From the NCBI GenBank assembly GCA_038107835.1, contig JAYNHH010000018.1:1-49102 (forward strand): a DNA stretch of 49,102 bases, written 5' to 3'. Positions 15,969 through 24,349 of this stretch are shown here, piece by piece. This stretch comes from MED-G116 sp038107835. Its GTDB lineage: Bacteria; Pseudomonadota; Alphaproteobacteria; Puniceispirillales; Puniceispirillaceae. The position numbers and the translations under genes were made by a program. Each line of letters begins with the position of its first letter. The first letter of the stretch is position 1. The notes below the pieces were generated by a model. That model made no database searches. It was not told the origin of the DNA and saw only the letters and a list, made by a program, of their open reading frames with translations.

Positions 15969-16649
15969 TCACCCCCGCCGCAGCTCGATCAGCCGCGCCC
16001 CGATGCCATCCTTCGTCATATGCCGGATTGGCTCGTTTCGCACACAGTCAATGCCATGTTCTGCCAGATGCGGGGCAAAGCTGTCATCCCAGCCGCGCAC
16101 TGTCCAGCCAGCGCCATTGACGGTGATCATCACAGGCGCGCCCTTTTTTGCTGCACCCATGATGTGATGCAGATGCGGCACATGCGGCGGGCCAAAGCCA
16201 AACACCCCGACTGAGATCACCGCGTCATAGGCATCGGCAGGCGCAATGCCGTAATCTTCGGTCATGTCCAGCTCGAACAGCCGGTCATAGATGCCATGCT
16301 GCGCCGCGATGGCGCGCATCTCGGCACTGAGATCGGCGCCGTCAATGCGGGTGAACCCGGCCTCGCGCAGCAGCAGCCCAACCAACCCGGTGCCGCATCC
16401 GGCATCCAAAATACGAGCATCGCTGGCAAGGCCCAGGGTGATAAAGCCTCCTACTGCGTCCTCGGGTGCCCTGTACCCATGGCCGTCGATCAGATCGCTG
16501 TCATAGTCATTGGCCCAGGCGGCATAGACATCCATCAGCTCTTCGGTTGGCGGGTCCTCATAGGTGCGTTTGATCATGCGGTTTCGGGTTATCGCGCTGG
16601 CCATGCCCTCCTCGGGCCCGGCTGCTGATTTGTCGCTATCATCTGTCAT
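15969..16649 (-). CDS. Class I SAM-dependent methyltransferase (METTL27-like)
   Basis: A 226-residue methyltransferase with the SAM-binding motif ILDAGCGTGLVGLLL, a motif II acidic region (DGADLSAEM) and DAVISVGVFGFGPPH at motif IV. The lead-in YAAWANDYDSDLI is typical of a broad family of small-molecule methyltransferases that includes human METTL27 and related bacterial proteins. ATG at 16649 is preceded by GGAAG eight bases upstream; a GTG at 16664 has a weaker site. It is the last gene of a three-gene minus-strand group with an HD-domain protein and an SDR. Substrate unknown. Confidence 0.85.
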   Translation of the reverse strand: MTDDSDKSAAGPEEGMASAITRNRMIKRTYEDPPTEELMDVYAAWANDYDSDLIDGHGYRAPEDAVGGFITLGLASDARILDAGCGTGLVGLLLREAGFTRIDGADLSAEMRAIAAQHGIYDRLFELDMTEDYGIAPADAYDAVISVGVFGFGPPHVPHLHHIMGAAKKGAPVMITVNGAGWTVRGWDDSFAPHLAEHGIDCVRNEPIRHMTKDGIGARLIELRRG

Positions 16650-16705
16650 ATGCGGTGCTTCCACAAAAGGCCGGTCGGGCGGGTGTAGTCTGGTCTGACG
16701 GCGGG

Positions 16706-17437
16706 TTAAAAAGGGATCGCCGCGCCGGTGTAATCCTCGAAGGTTCCGCTGGTCTCCATGCTGAGCGCGGCAAAGCGCTGCAGCAGTCCGGCAGCGCTGT
16801 CGGCTGGGGTGACGGCCGCTTCAAGTCCGCCCATGTCTGTCTGCACCCAGCCTGGGTGATAGGCACCGACGGCGATGTTCCGGTCAGCCAGCTCGACTGC
16901 CAGGCTGCGGGCTAAATTTGTCGCCGCCGCCTTGCTGGCACGGTACATGATGGCGCTGCCGCCGGCGCGGGTGCTGCTTCCCATCTGCGATGAGACGATC
17001 GCCAGCCTGCCAGGGGCGTCTCCACGCTCCTCGCTGCCAGCCAGCAAATGCGGAAGAAAATGCCGAGCGGTGAAGAACACGCCGCCGACATTTGTCATCA
17101 GCGTGTCCTCGACGGTGCGGCTGTCCTGTTCGGGGTCCAGCACACCGCCGCGTCCGCTCAGCACGCCGGCATTGCACACCAGCAAGTCAAGCCGGCGACC
17201 GAGTCCGGCGGCAATCGGTTTCATGTCGCGCTCGATCCGCACATCAAGGCCGAGAATGCTGATCTGGTCGGTCTCGCGGGCCAGCGCCATCAGCGCGGTG
17301 GCTTCCATCGGGGTGCGACAACAGGCGATCACCTTATCGCCCATGGCGGCGCTCTGACGTGTCAGTTCCAGCCCGATACCGCGGTTAGCACCGGTGATCA
17401 TCACGCGTCTTGCCGGGCGGTCTGAAATTTCCATCAT
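16706..17437 (-). CDS. Short-chain dehydrogenase/reductase (C-factor-like)
   Basis: A 243-residue classical SDR that oxidises or reduces a hydroxyl/carbonyl with NAD(P). Motifs in order: MITGANRGIGLELTRQ (TGxxxGxG cofactor site), CNAG, the active-site Ser in IVSSQMGSS, MYRASKAA (YxxxK), and PGWVQTDMGG after it. The sequence style, with a short C-terminus, is like the C-factor/sniffer group of carbonyl reductases. Start ATG 17437 or the adjacent 17434; the ribosome-binding site is poor, and the start lies 11 bases after the HD-gene stop, so translational coupling is likely. Confidence 0.92.
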   Translation of the reverse strand: MMEISDRPARRVMITGANRGIGLELTRQSAAMGDKVIACCRTPMEATALMALARETDQISILGLDVRIERDMKPIAAGLGRRLDLLVCNAGVLSGRGGVLDPEQDSRTVEDTLMTNVGGVFFTARHFLPHLLAGSEERGDAPGRLAIVSSQMGSSTRAGGSAIMYRASKAAATNLARSLAVELADRNIAVGAYHPGWVQTDMGGLEAAVTPADSAAGLLQRFAALSMETSGTFEDYTGAAIPF

Positions 17438-17448
17438 TCGCCCGGGGC

Positions 17449-18036
17449 CTATTCGCTCTCGCCAATGATGGCCGGATCGAAAGGCTGGCGCGAGAACACC
17501 TCGCGCAGCATCGGCTCGAAATGGCTCAGCGGTCTGGTCGGATAATCCGGGTCAAAGGACGTCTGGTCCCAGCGGCCGCAGAACCTGTCGCAGCTGGCAA
17601 ACCATTTATGCCCGGCAAAGCGGTCGCGCTCATTCTTGTTCACATCCTCGGCGGCGCCATAATAATAGAGCTGGAAAATACCATGATGCTCGATCACCCA
17701 AGTGACCTCGGCGCGCACGTAGGGTCGGATGATGCTGGCCGCCAGTTGCGAATGGTTGTGCGGTGCCAGGTCATCGCCGAGGTCATGGATCAGCGCGCCC
17801 ACGATCATCTCAATATCGGCGCCATCCGCCTCGGCCCGCGTCGCTGCCTGCAGCGAATGTTGCAGACGGTCGATACGGTAGCCATCAAGCGAGTGCTGTA
17901 AATCTCTCAATGCCGCAAGCAACCGGTCGGTCAGTCCGGCGACATAACCCTCCTCAAGTGATGCTAGTAGCGCGTAATCGGCAGCGCTGCCCTCATCCAT
18001 GCGACGAAAACTGACGGTTTGTTCATCCCTGCTCAT
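17449..18036 (-). CDS. HD-domain protein with PhnZ/MIOX-like metal-site pattern
   Basis: A 195-residue HD-domain protein. The pattern is that of the mixed-valent di-iron oxygenases PhnZ and myo-inositol oxygenase rather than a plain phosphohydrolase: H60 in RLQHSLQAA, H84-D85 in ALIHDLGDD, H93/H95 (APHNH), H117/H118 in VIEHHGIFQ, and D157 in RWDQTSFD give a full six-ligand set. The Tyr/Glu pair that contacts substrate in PhnZ does not appear to be kept (L50, Y53 at those offsets, by my alignment from memory). Members are cytoplasmic and oxidise small polyols or phosphonates. First gene of a group with an SDR and a methyltransferase. Phosphohydrolase activity is the alternative. Confidence 0.75.
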   Translation of the reverse strand: MSRDEQTVSFRRMDEGSAADYALLASLEEGYVAGLTDRLLAALRDLQHSLDGYRIDRLQHSLQAATRAEADGADIEMIVGALIHDLGDDLAPHNHSQLAASIIRPYVRAEVTWVIEHHGIFQLYYYGAAEDVNKNERDRFAGHKWFASCDRFCGRWDQTSFDPDYPTRPLSHFEPMLREVFSRQPFDPAIIGESE

Positions 18037-18088
18037 ACAACAGATCTCAACAGTTTTTGGGACTTTTGTAAAGGGGCGGGGCCACCAC

Positions 18089-18708
18089 CTATTCGGTCTG
18101 TCTCGCGGTTTGTCTGGGCGTCAATTTAATTGTCTCACCAGCCGAGAAGATCGGCAAATACATTGCCACCAACATTACCCCTATCATCAACCCGACAAAG
18201 ACGATCAACAGCGGTTCGATGTTTGTTGACAGGTTATCGACCGCGGCGGTGAATTCCTCCTCAATAATAGTGGGCGGTTGAGGCGAGCATCTCATCCATG
18301 TTGCCCGTACACTTGTCAACTGCCATGAATTGTGACACGGCGATCGGGAGCACGGCCCCATTGCCAAAAAGCGTTGCGAGCGGTGTGTCGGTGACGATTT
18401 TTTGCTTGATCCGCGCCATTGCGCCGAGAAATTTGACATTCATGGAGACTGTGCTGAAAACTTTATAGCATGTCGATCACCGAAACACCCGCCGCCAGCA
18501 GATTGGCCATCAGCAGCGACAAGCGCGTGACCTGCAGATCGTGGGTCAGCGGTGCGCTCGCCATATTGTCAATATTTATGACATTGGAATTATGCCTTAT
18601 TTCGGCTACCGTGATCTCACGTCGGTGAAGGTTGACAGCGACCAGGTCATCGCTTGCGCCGCCTAAAAGGTGGAAAAAGCTGGCCAGTTTCGTTGAGGTT
18701 TTTGCCAT
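18089..18708 (-). pseudogene. Remnant of pilus/type II secretion genes: PilM-like start fused to broken PilC/GspF
   Basis: Reading from 18708 the first ~57 residues (with DLVAVNLHRREITVAEIR and MASAPL) look like the start of a PilM/MshI-type actin-like protein. The frame then passes without a break into RLSLLMANLLAAGVSVIDML, which is the second cytoplasmic repeat of PilC/GspF. A stop follows at 18463. In a shifted frame the GspF pattern continues (AVSQFMAVDKCTGNMDEML, ASTAHYY) to a stop at 18261, then in another frame EEEFTAAVDNLSTNIEPLL and the last membrane segment with MYLPIFSAG, ending at 18089. So there is a deletion fusion and two frameshifts. Product is surely inactive if the reading is correct. 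Confidence 0.75.
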
Positions 18709-18831
18709 GTGATATCGCGCGCAATAACTTTGTTAATGTTTACCTGCCGATATTGCGGTGCTTTAACCATTTACTCCCAAGGAAAAAGGCTGGGAGGTGG
18801 TGACGAAGGTAACCGTAAAACAACAGGATAG

Positions 18832-19410
18832 ATGGGCTTTGAACAGAACATGGAAATATTCGACAGAATCCTGCCAATTCTGAGTGATGTGACAGCATTG
18901 TTGACGGCACATTTCGATGGGCCGCAGCGTGCGTTGCAGGCGCTGGCGCTCGCCGGTGTCGTGGTGATTTTGTTGCTGTTTGTTGTTGCCCGGCGACAGG
19001 GGCAGGCGACGCAACGCTCTGTCGCTTCGGCCCGTGAGCCGGTGGTGCTGGACGAGCTGGTGACCAAGGCCGAATTGAGCGGCGAGTCCACTCCAGCCAA
19101 GCTGGCAGGCAACGGAGAGGCTGACGCGCTCGCGGCAGTTGCCGCCAAGAAAGATGCCAAAGATACCGCATCGCCGGAGGACGAAGAAAAAAGTGGAAAA
19201 AATGTCGGTGGGTTTGTGTTCCACAGGCGCAAGGCAAAAAACCAAGGCACGGCGATGCAGATTGACGATGCGGATCCAGAGGTGGCGTTGGCTGCAATCG
19301 AGCAGGAAATGCTGGCGACGCGCCAGCTATATCTCGATGGTGTGATCTCTAAAGATGTCTATGTCGCCGAGACTAGAAACCTCTACGGCAAGGCCCAGCA
19401 GAAATTGTAA
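18832..19410 (+). CDS. Single-TM protein with SHOCT-like C-terminus, unknown
   Basis: A 192-residue protein with one hydrophobic segment (ALAGVVVILLLFVVARR, about 39-55), a charged low-complexity linker rich in Ala, Lys and Glu, and a C-terminal helical motif (EMLATRQLYLDGVISKDVYVAE) resembling the short SHOCT-type domain often found at protein ends. It lies on the strand opposite to the decayed pilus-like genes on both sides yet is itself intact. ATG 18832 has AGGA close upstream; ATG 18850 is an alternative. Three minus-strand frames also stay open across it, so coding strand is inferred from the plausible TM and domain order. Role unknown. Confidence 0.6.
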   Translation: MGFEQNMEIFDRILPILSDVTALLTAHFDGPQRALQALALAGVVVILLLFVVARRQGQATQRSVASAREPVVLDELVTKAELSGESTPAKLAGNGEADALAAVAAKKDAKDTASPEDEEKSGKNVGGFVFHRRKAKNQGTAMQIDDADPEVALAAIEQEMLATRQLYLDGVISKDVYVAETRNLYGKAQQKL

Positions 19411-19446
19411 CTTCCGTTTACTTGTGCCCCGCAGTTTTGGCTCTGA

Positions 19447-20395
19447 CTAGGACTGGCTGTCGGTATCGGCCGTGCTGACCGCCCCGCTTGCTTCCTGCAT
19501 TTTGTGTCGCAACTTTTTTTGAACGCCGAATGGGGTTGATTTTCCGAGCTTGGGTCAATCACTGTCGGTACAATTAAGATGATGGTTCCTAGTAGATTTG
19601 TTGAAAATTTGTCAGTGCCACCAATCAGCGGTGTCAGTGGAGCCAGTGCTCCGTTTGTACCGGGAATGCTGGGTGTTGTCGTGTTTTCCCCGTTGCGTGT
19701 GAGGCTGGCGGGAATGACGATATCACCAGGCGCTGCCCAGAAAATAATGTAAATTACATCGTAGGTCTTGTCCGACCGTTCATTGAGTCCACCGAGGGTT
19801 GTGCTTAAGCGCGTATTGGTCAGTTCGATATCTAGCTTAACTGTGTTGTCGAGGCGGTTGATATTAGCTTTTTTTCGAGCTTGAGTGGGGTGCTGTATTC
19901 AACTGGCGATCTGCCAACAGACCGGTTCAGCGTCCAGAATATTTGGGTCGGGAACGCGGGCAAGTAGGCCACGTTTGACAACAGCATCCTGTCCCGCCAC
20001 CACAAAAATCGTCGGGCTGGAGACCACGCGGCCAAGCTGGCTGGAATCAATGAAATTGAGAACACTGCCAAGCTCGTCATTCGGTGAGTCAAGCTCGAGG
20101 CTGAAACTGCCGGCCCCGGCGGCGTCTGCGGCGGCACGGGCGACCTAGCGGAGAACAACTTGCCGGCTTTTGTTGCCGCCCGCAGATGGTGAGGCTGAGG
20201 GAATCGAGTCGGTCTGGCACGAAAAATCATGCGAGACCGCGATAATGAAAATCTCTGTCAGAACCTGCAGCTCCGGCAAATGATATTGCTCGATCAGTTT
20301 GGCAATCAGGTCATTTACTTCCCGAGTCCCGGTAACCGTGATGCCCGTGTCGTCAGGCAGGATGATCGGTACCCGATGTGCAAAATGTAATTCGC
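19447..20395 (-). pseudogene. Secretin (PilQ/MshL/GspD-type) pseudogene
   Basis: Minus-strand translation in pieces gives a secretin order. First comes an N1-like domain with TGITVTGTREVNDLIAKL and LPELQVLTEIFIIAVSHDFS, which matches the family pattern of valTGtpevhrlveeli and vlieakivEV. A TAG stop follows at 20145-20147. Then come LGRVVSSPTIFVVAGQDAVV (the conserved SSPtl...nGq motif), VEYSTPLKLEKK in another frame, DIELTNTRLSTT, and LLGTIILIVPTVIDP (final membrane strand). Frame changes are needed near 19905-19925 and at T7 runs 19869-19875 and 19514-19520; after the last of these the frame ends naturally at 19447. Upstream signal-peptide and STN parts are not recognisable. Confidence 0.75.
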
Positions 20396-20892
20396 CGTGC
20401 CCTCATGGCCATGGGGCCGCCGGTGTATTCAAACTCCAGGCAATTATTGTCGGGTCGGATATGCTAATCGAATTTGTGGATGATGCGCCACCCTCTGATC
20501 CTGCCCTCTGGTTGTCAGCTGCCAGCGCCGTCCAGCATGGCCATCATGGGTTGCGGATGATCGGAGAGCTGGTGGATTAGGCAGTGTTTTTTGGCATGCA
20601 GGATGGAAACAGAGCCACTATCAAGTTCTGCCTCATGGGACAGCCATAGGATGATTGACCGCCAGGGATACGGAGATCTTGCGCTGGATGTGTGATCAGA
20701 GGATTGTGACGAGTGAGTCTTATGGAGAGCTCATTCCGGAACGGCGATTTGCATCATTTTGTTGAATTAGCAATCTAACTTGAAGCGCTGATGAATTGTT
20801 TTCTTTGCAAAAGCGAAAAATATTCTGTAACAATTTCGTACCACCGAGTTTCAGGCTATTTCTGATACCTCTTTACAATAGGAGTGGTGTGA
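20396..20892. other. Stretch without a supportable gene upstream of the ParA-like gene
   Basis: About 500 bases. It probably includes degraded upstream parts of the secretin gene (no clear motif remains) and, in its last 100 bases, an AT-rich segment that should carry the promoter of the ParA-like gene. A 93-codon plus-strand frame (20299-20580) is antisense to the secretin remnant and has no family features. Confidence 0.5.
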
Positions 20893-21600
20893 ATGGCGAA
20901 TCAGGCCGGAAAAGCAATATTCATTGGCAATATCAAGGGTGGTGTCGGCAAAAGTACGCTTGCGGTTTATCTGACGGACTATCTACGCAACCGGTTTCGG
21001 CGACGGTCAATCATGCTGCTCGATACCGATCCGCAGGGCAGTTCATTCGAGATGATGTCACCGCTCAGCAAATCCAATGATATCAAGCATATGCCTGTTG
21101 GCGACCGCTATGACGGCGTGAATATGACAACGCTGGATGGGGTGTTGCGCAGGATGCTGGCGCAGGATCAGGCCATCACCATCATCGACACTGGCGCTGG
21201 CAAGCTCGGCAACATCTGGCAGATGGCGATGCTGTGCAACACATTGCTGGTTCCAACATCAATGTCCTGGACGGATCTGCGTCCAACCATTGATTTCATC
21301 AAGGAAATTGATGAGCGCAAAGAGGATTTCGACACCATCAAGCCGCATGTGATTGTCGTACCAAACCGTACCTCGCCGTCACAGCGTAATTTTGGCCAGC
21401 TATCCGAGGCGCTGCAGGAGGTGAATGCGATCATGGCCCCGCCGATCTCCGACCTGTCCATCGCCCGCACGCACAATAATGATTTTGGGGGCATCAAGGC
21501 GGTTGCGGGAACGCGCTTCATGGACGAGATTGAGCGCCTTGGTGAATTCATCGTCGAATATGTCGTCAGCGGCGAGCTGGACAGGATCTACGAGGTCTGA
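20893..21600 (+). CDS. ParA/MinD-like P-loop ATPase
   Basis: A 235-residue deviant-Walker ATPase. KGGVGKST at 15-22 supplies both the signature lysine (K15) and the P-loop lysine (K20); LLDTDPQG at 42-49 is Walker A' with D46; TIIDTGAG is the Walker B-like strand. Such proteins position plasmids, chromosomes or membrane machines by dimer cycling. No ParB gene or parS-like array is visible, so plasmid partition is unlikely. The next features upstream are decayed pilus/secretion genes, whose relatives use ParA-like TadZ/CpaE localisers, but this protein is a stand-alone ATPase domain. Good AGGAG site eight bases before ATG. Its end overlaps the convergent Rieske gene by 13 bases. Confidence 0.85.
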   Translation: MANQAGKAIFIGNIKGGVGKSTLAVYLTDYLRNRFRRRSIMLLDTDPQGSSFEMMSPLSKSNDIKHMPVGDRYDGVNMTTLDGVLRRMLAQDQAITIIDTGAGKLGNIWQMAMLCNTLLVPTSMSWTDLRPTIDFIKEIDERKEDFDTIKPHVIVVPNRTSPSQRNFGQLSEALQEVNAIMAPPISDLSIARTHNNDFGGIKAVAGTRFMDEIERLGEFIVEYVVSGELDRIYEV

Positions 21601-22745
21601 GGCTTCGGTTCACCGCTGCCAAGCTCTCTGGCCACCCATTTGTGAAAATGATGCGTTGACTCATCCATCACGGCGGAGAATTTTCCACCATCATATCCAG
21701 GTGCGCTGCGTCCCAGCTGCATGCCTTCAACCACCTGAATATCCTCAGAAAAAACCGTTTTCCACATTTCGGTATTGATGGCGCGCATAGCAGCGTAATC
21801 CTCGCCAAGCGCGGCCTCGTCGGCATAGTAGATCTCGATCTGTTCATTCGTTCTGCCAGTGCCATCGGGTGTCAGGATGATGTTGAAATAATGGTCGTTA
21901 TGCACACCGAGCAGAACATTCGGAAACAGCGCTACATATTCGGCCCCCTTGTCCCACATTTCCGAGAGGTTCGAAAAGCGGGGAAAGCGACGGCCATCCG
22001 CATTGATCTGGGGTTGATAGACGGTCGTTCCCTGCCCGGCAAAGCCGGCATTGTCCAGAATGTTGTAATGATCCTCCAGTCGCGAATAGGTGTTCAGCGA
22101 TGGATGGATAAACGGCAGATGATAGGCCTCGCAGTAATTTTCGACTGCCAGTTTCCAATTGCATTCCAGCCGCAGAGAAAGTGACGAATCGGCACCGCCA
22201 TGATGGAGCGGCTGGTCAAATTCCCGCCACCGCGCCATCAGATCCGCCGCATACACCTCAAACGCCGGTGCGGTCTCACCAACATTGACGAAGATCATGT
22301 CATTCCACACATGCGAACGCACGCTGATCAGCGGAAAATCGCAATGCTGGACCGATTCCAGTGTGTCAATGTCGGGCCCACCAACATGGGGGGTCCTGCG
22401 CAGATTGCCATCAAGGTCATAGGCCCAGGCGTGATAGGGACAGGTAATCGGCCCGCGCAGCCTCTGCGGTTTCTCGACAAGGATCATGCCCCGGTGACGG
22501 CACACATTCTGAAACACATTGATCGCACCGTCCCGGTTGCGCACCATGATCATCGGAATGCCCAGAAATGTGACTGGCTTGACCATGCCCGGCTCGCTGA
22601 TGTCCTTGCCAAAACCGATGGCGGCCCAATTGTTGCGAAACAGGGTGTCCTGTTCATGTTGAAACATCGCCGCGTCGACATAACAGGCGTTTGGCAGTCC
22701 GCTGGCCTGTTCGATGGGGGCCAGCACATTCTTCAGATCAGGCAT
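21588..22745 (-). CDS. Rieske non-haem iron oxygenase, alpha subunit (CMO/GbcA-like)
   Basis: A 385-residue ring-hydroxylating-type oxygenase. The Rieske [2Fe-2S] site is C82-x-H84 (NVCRHRGM) and C102-x-x-H105 (CPYHAW). The mononuclear iron site is in NYCEAYHLPFIHPSLN, with E206 bridging and H209/H214 as ligands, and an Asp in the later SEDIQVVEGMQLG. Members of this branch include choline monooxygenase and glycine-betaine demethylase GbcA as well as aromatic oxygenases. ATG 22745 has AGGAG seven bases upstream; the longer open frame is not family-like. No ferredoxin reductase gene is adjacent, so electrons come from elsewhere. Substrate not assignable. Confidence 0.9.
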   Translation of the reverse strand: MPDLKNVLAPIEQASGLPNACYVDAAMFQHEQDTLFRNNWAAIGFGKDISEPGMVKPVTFLGIPMIMVRNRDGAINVFQNVCRHRGMILVEKPQRLRGPITCPYHAWAYDLDGNLRRTPHVGGPDIDTLESVQHCDFPLISVRSHVWNDMIFVNVGETAPAFEVYAADLMARWREFDQPLHHGGADSSLSLRLECNWKLAVENYCEAYHLPFIHPSLNTYSRLEDHYNILDNAGFAGQGTTVYQPQINADGRRFPRFSNLSEMWDKGAEYVALFPNVLLGVHNDHYFNIILTPDGTGRTNEQIEIYYADEAALGEDYAAMRAINTEMWKTVFSEDIQVVEGMQLGRSAPGYDGGKFSAVMDESTHHFHKWVARELGSGEPKPQTS

Positions 22746-22879
22746 TGTCTCTCTCCTTTCAGGGCAATGCGCGTCATTGCTTCGCAACCATGATAATAAG
22801 ACTTGTTTCCGCCAGCACGATAGGGTTGTCTTGCCCATGCACGGCATTGTGATGTCGCGTTTGCACCAGAGGAATTCCC

Positions 22880-24274
22880 ATGCCGCACAGATCAGTTTCC
22901 TATCAGGCCGCACCGGTCCATCTGATGCTTGACCAGCGTTTCTACCGGCGTGTTACGGCGGCTGCCTTTCCCGAACATTCACTGCGCTTTCGCAATGACC
23001 GCGCTGCAGCGAGTGTCGGTCTTGATGGACTTGATGATCAGGCCTGGGTTGAGCATTTCGGCAAATTCACCGCGCTGCCTGACAATATCGAAACCCCGCT
23101 GGCTCTCTGCTATCATGGCCACCAGTTCGGCCATTACAATCCGGAGCTTGGAGATGGTCGTGGTTTTCTCTTTGCCCAGATGCGTGGCGGCGATGGCCGT
23201 ATCCTCGATCTGGGGACAAAGGGTTCTGGCCAGACGCCCTTTTCCCGAACGGCGGATGGCCGGTTGACACTGAAAGGTGCAGTGCGGGAAATTCTGGCAA
23301 CCGAGATGCTCGATGCGCTTGGTGTCAATACCTCCAAAACCCTGTCTGTGATTGAGACTGGTGAGGCGCTTCAGCGCAATGATGAGCCCTCGCCAACGCG
23401 CTCGGCCGTGCTTGTCCGCCTGTCCCACAGCCATATTCGCATTGGAAGTTTCCAGCGGCTCAGCTTTCTTGATGACCGTGAGGGGCTGGAAATGCTGATC
23501 CGTCATACCGCCCGCCATTATTTTGCTGATCAGCTGCAGGCGGATGATGATCTTGAGATTCTGGCGCCGGCATTGCTGCAGGCGGCTGCCAGCGCTGTTG
23601 CCGTCACAGCGGGGGCGTGGCTTGCCGCTGGCTTTGTTCATGGTGTTCTCAACACCGACAATTTCAATGTGACTGGCGAGAGCTTTGATTATGGTCCCTG
23701 GCGGTTTCTGCCCCATTTCGATCCCGGCTTCACCGCCGCCTATTTCGACCAGACAGGCCGCTATGCCTATGGCCGGCAGGCGGACGCCTGTATGTGGGCC
23801 ATGTGCCGTCTTACCGATTGTTTCATGGCATTTTGCGACAAGCAGACGCTTGAGGCGCAGCTGCATGATTTCTACCCGAAAATGGAAACCGCCCTCGCGG
23901 CGGGTCTGGCCCGGCGGCTTGGGGTGGTGCCGGCGAATGATATTAAGTCTGGTCAGGAATTATGCCGCCAGTTTTTCGATGCGGCGCGCGCCTCGCCGGC
24001 CGGGTTTGACCAGCTTCTGCATGATTTCTGGGGAGGCAGGCAGCGGCGTGGTGACTATCCGGCCGATGCCATCGCCGGGTTTGCCGACTGCCTGTCCGGC
24101 TTTGCGCCGGCGGGCAATGCCGACCACGCCTTTTTCACCAGCAAGACAGCGCTGTCGATGACGATAGATGAGGTGGAAGCCATCTGGGAACCGATCGCAG
24201 CGTCGGATGACTGGTCGGCGCTGCACCGGAAAATCGCCGCGGTGCGGGAAATGGGTGCGGCTCTGGAAACCTGA
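22880..24274 (+). CDS. selO: Protein adenylyltransferase SelO (YdiU family)
   Basis: A 464-residue pseudokinase-fold enzyme that AMPylates proteins, often linked to redox stress. Family blocks are clear: YHGHQFGHYNPELGDGRG, LDLGTKGSGQTPFSRTADGR, VREILATEMLDALGVNTSKT, LVRLSHSHIRIGSFQ, and the metal-binding FVHGVLNTDNFNVTGESFDY with DYGPW. Length fits bacterial YdiU. It is divergently oriented from the Rieske gene with 134 bases between starts; GAGGA precedes the ATG by seven bases. The C-terminal selenocysteine of animal SelO is absent here, as in most bacteria. Confidence 0.95.
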   Translation: MPHRSVSYQAAPVHLMLDQRFYRRVTAAAFPEHSLRFRNDRAAASVGLDGLDDQAWVEHFGKFTALPDNIETPLALCYHGHQFGHYNPELGDGRGFLFAQMRGGDGRILDLGTKGSGQTPFSRTADGRLTLKGAVREILATEMLDALGVNTSKTLSVIETGEALQRNDEPSPTRSAVLVRLSHSHIRIGSFQRLSFLDDREGLEMLIRHTARHYFADQLQADDDLEILAPALLQAAASAVAVTAGAWLAAGFVHGVLNTDNFNVTGESFDYGPWRFLPHFDPGFTAAYFDQTGRYAYGRQADACMWAMCRLTDCFMAFCDKQTLEAQLHDFYPKMETALAAGLARRLGVVPANDIKSGQELCRQFFDAARASPAGFDQLLHDFWGGRQRRGDYPADAIAGFADCLSGFAPAGNADHAFFTSKTALSMTIDEVEAIWEPIAASDDWSALHRKIAAVREMGAALET

Positions 24275-24349
24275 TTCATGATGGGGGGAATGATTAATGA
24301 TGCTACCGTTCACCTATCAAACCATAGCCGCTGACAGGAAAGGGTACGC

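Noticed and set aside
18740..19297. Three overlapping minus-strand frames over the SHOCT-like gene
   Set aside because: None has a plausible start or domain; the plus frame has a clean TM segment and helical end. Kept the plus strand, with moderate confidence.
19885..20148. Plus-strand 87-codon frame in the secretin remnant
   Set aside because: Opposite to stretches that translate into recognisable secretin motifs on the minus strand.
20893..21600. Plasmid or integrated-element partition locus
   Set aside because: No ParB, replication gene, parS-like repeats or mobility gene nearby; the ATPase stands alone among chromosomal genes.
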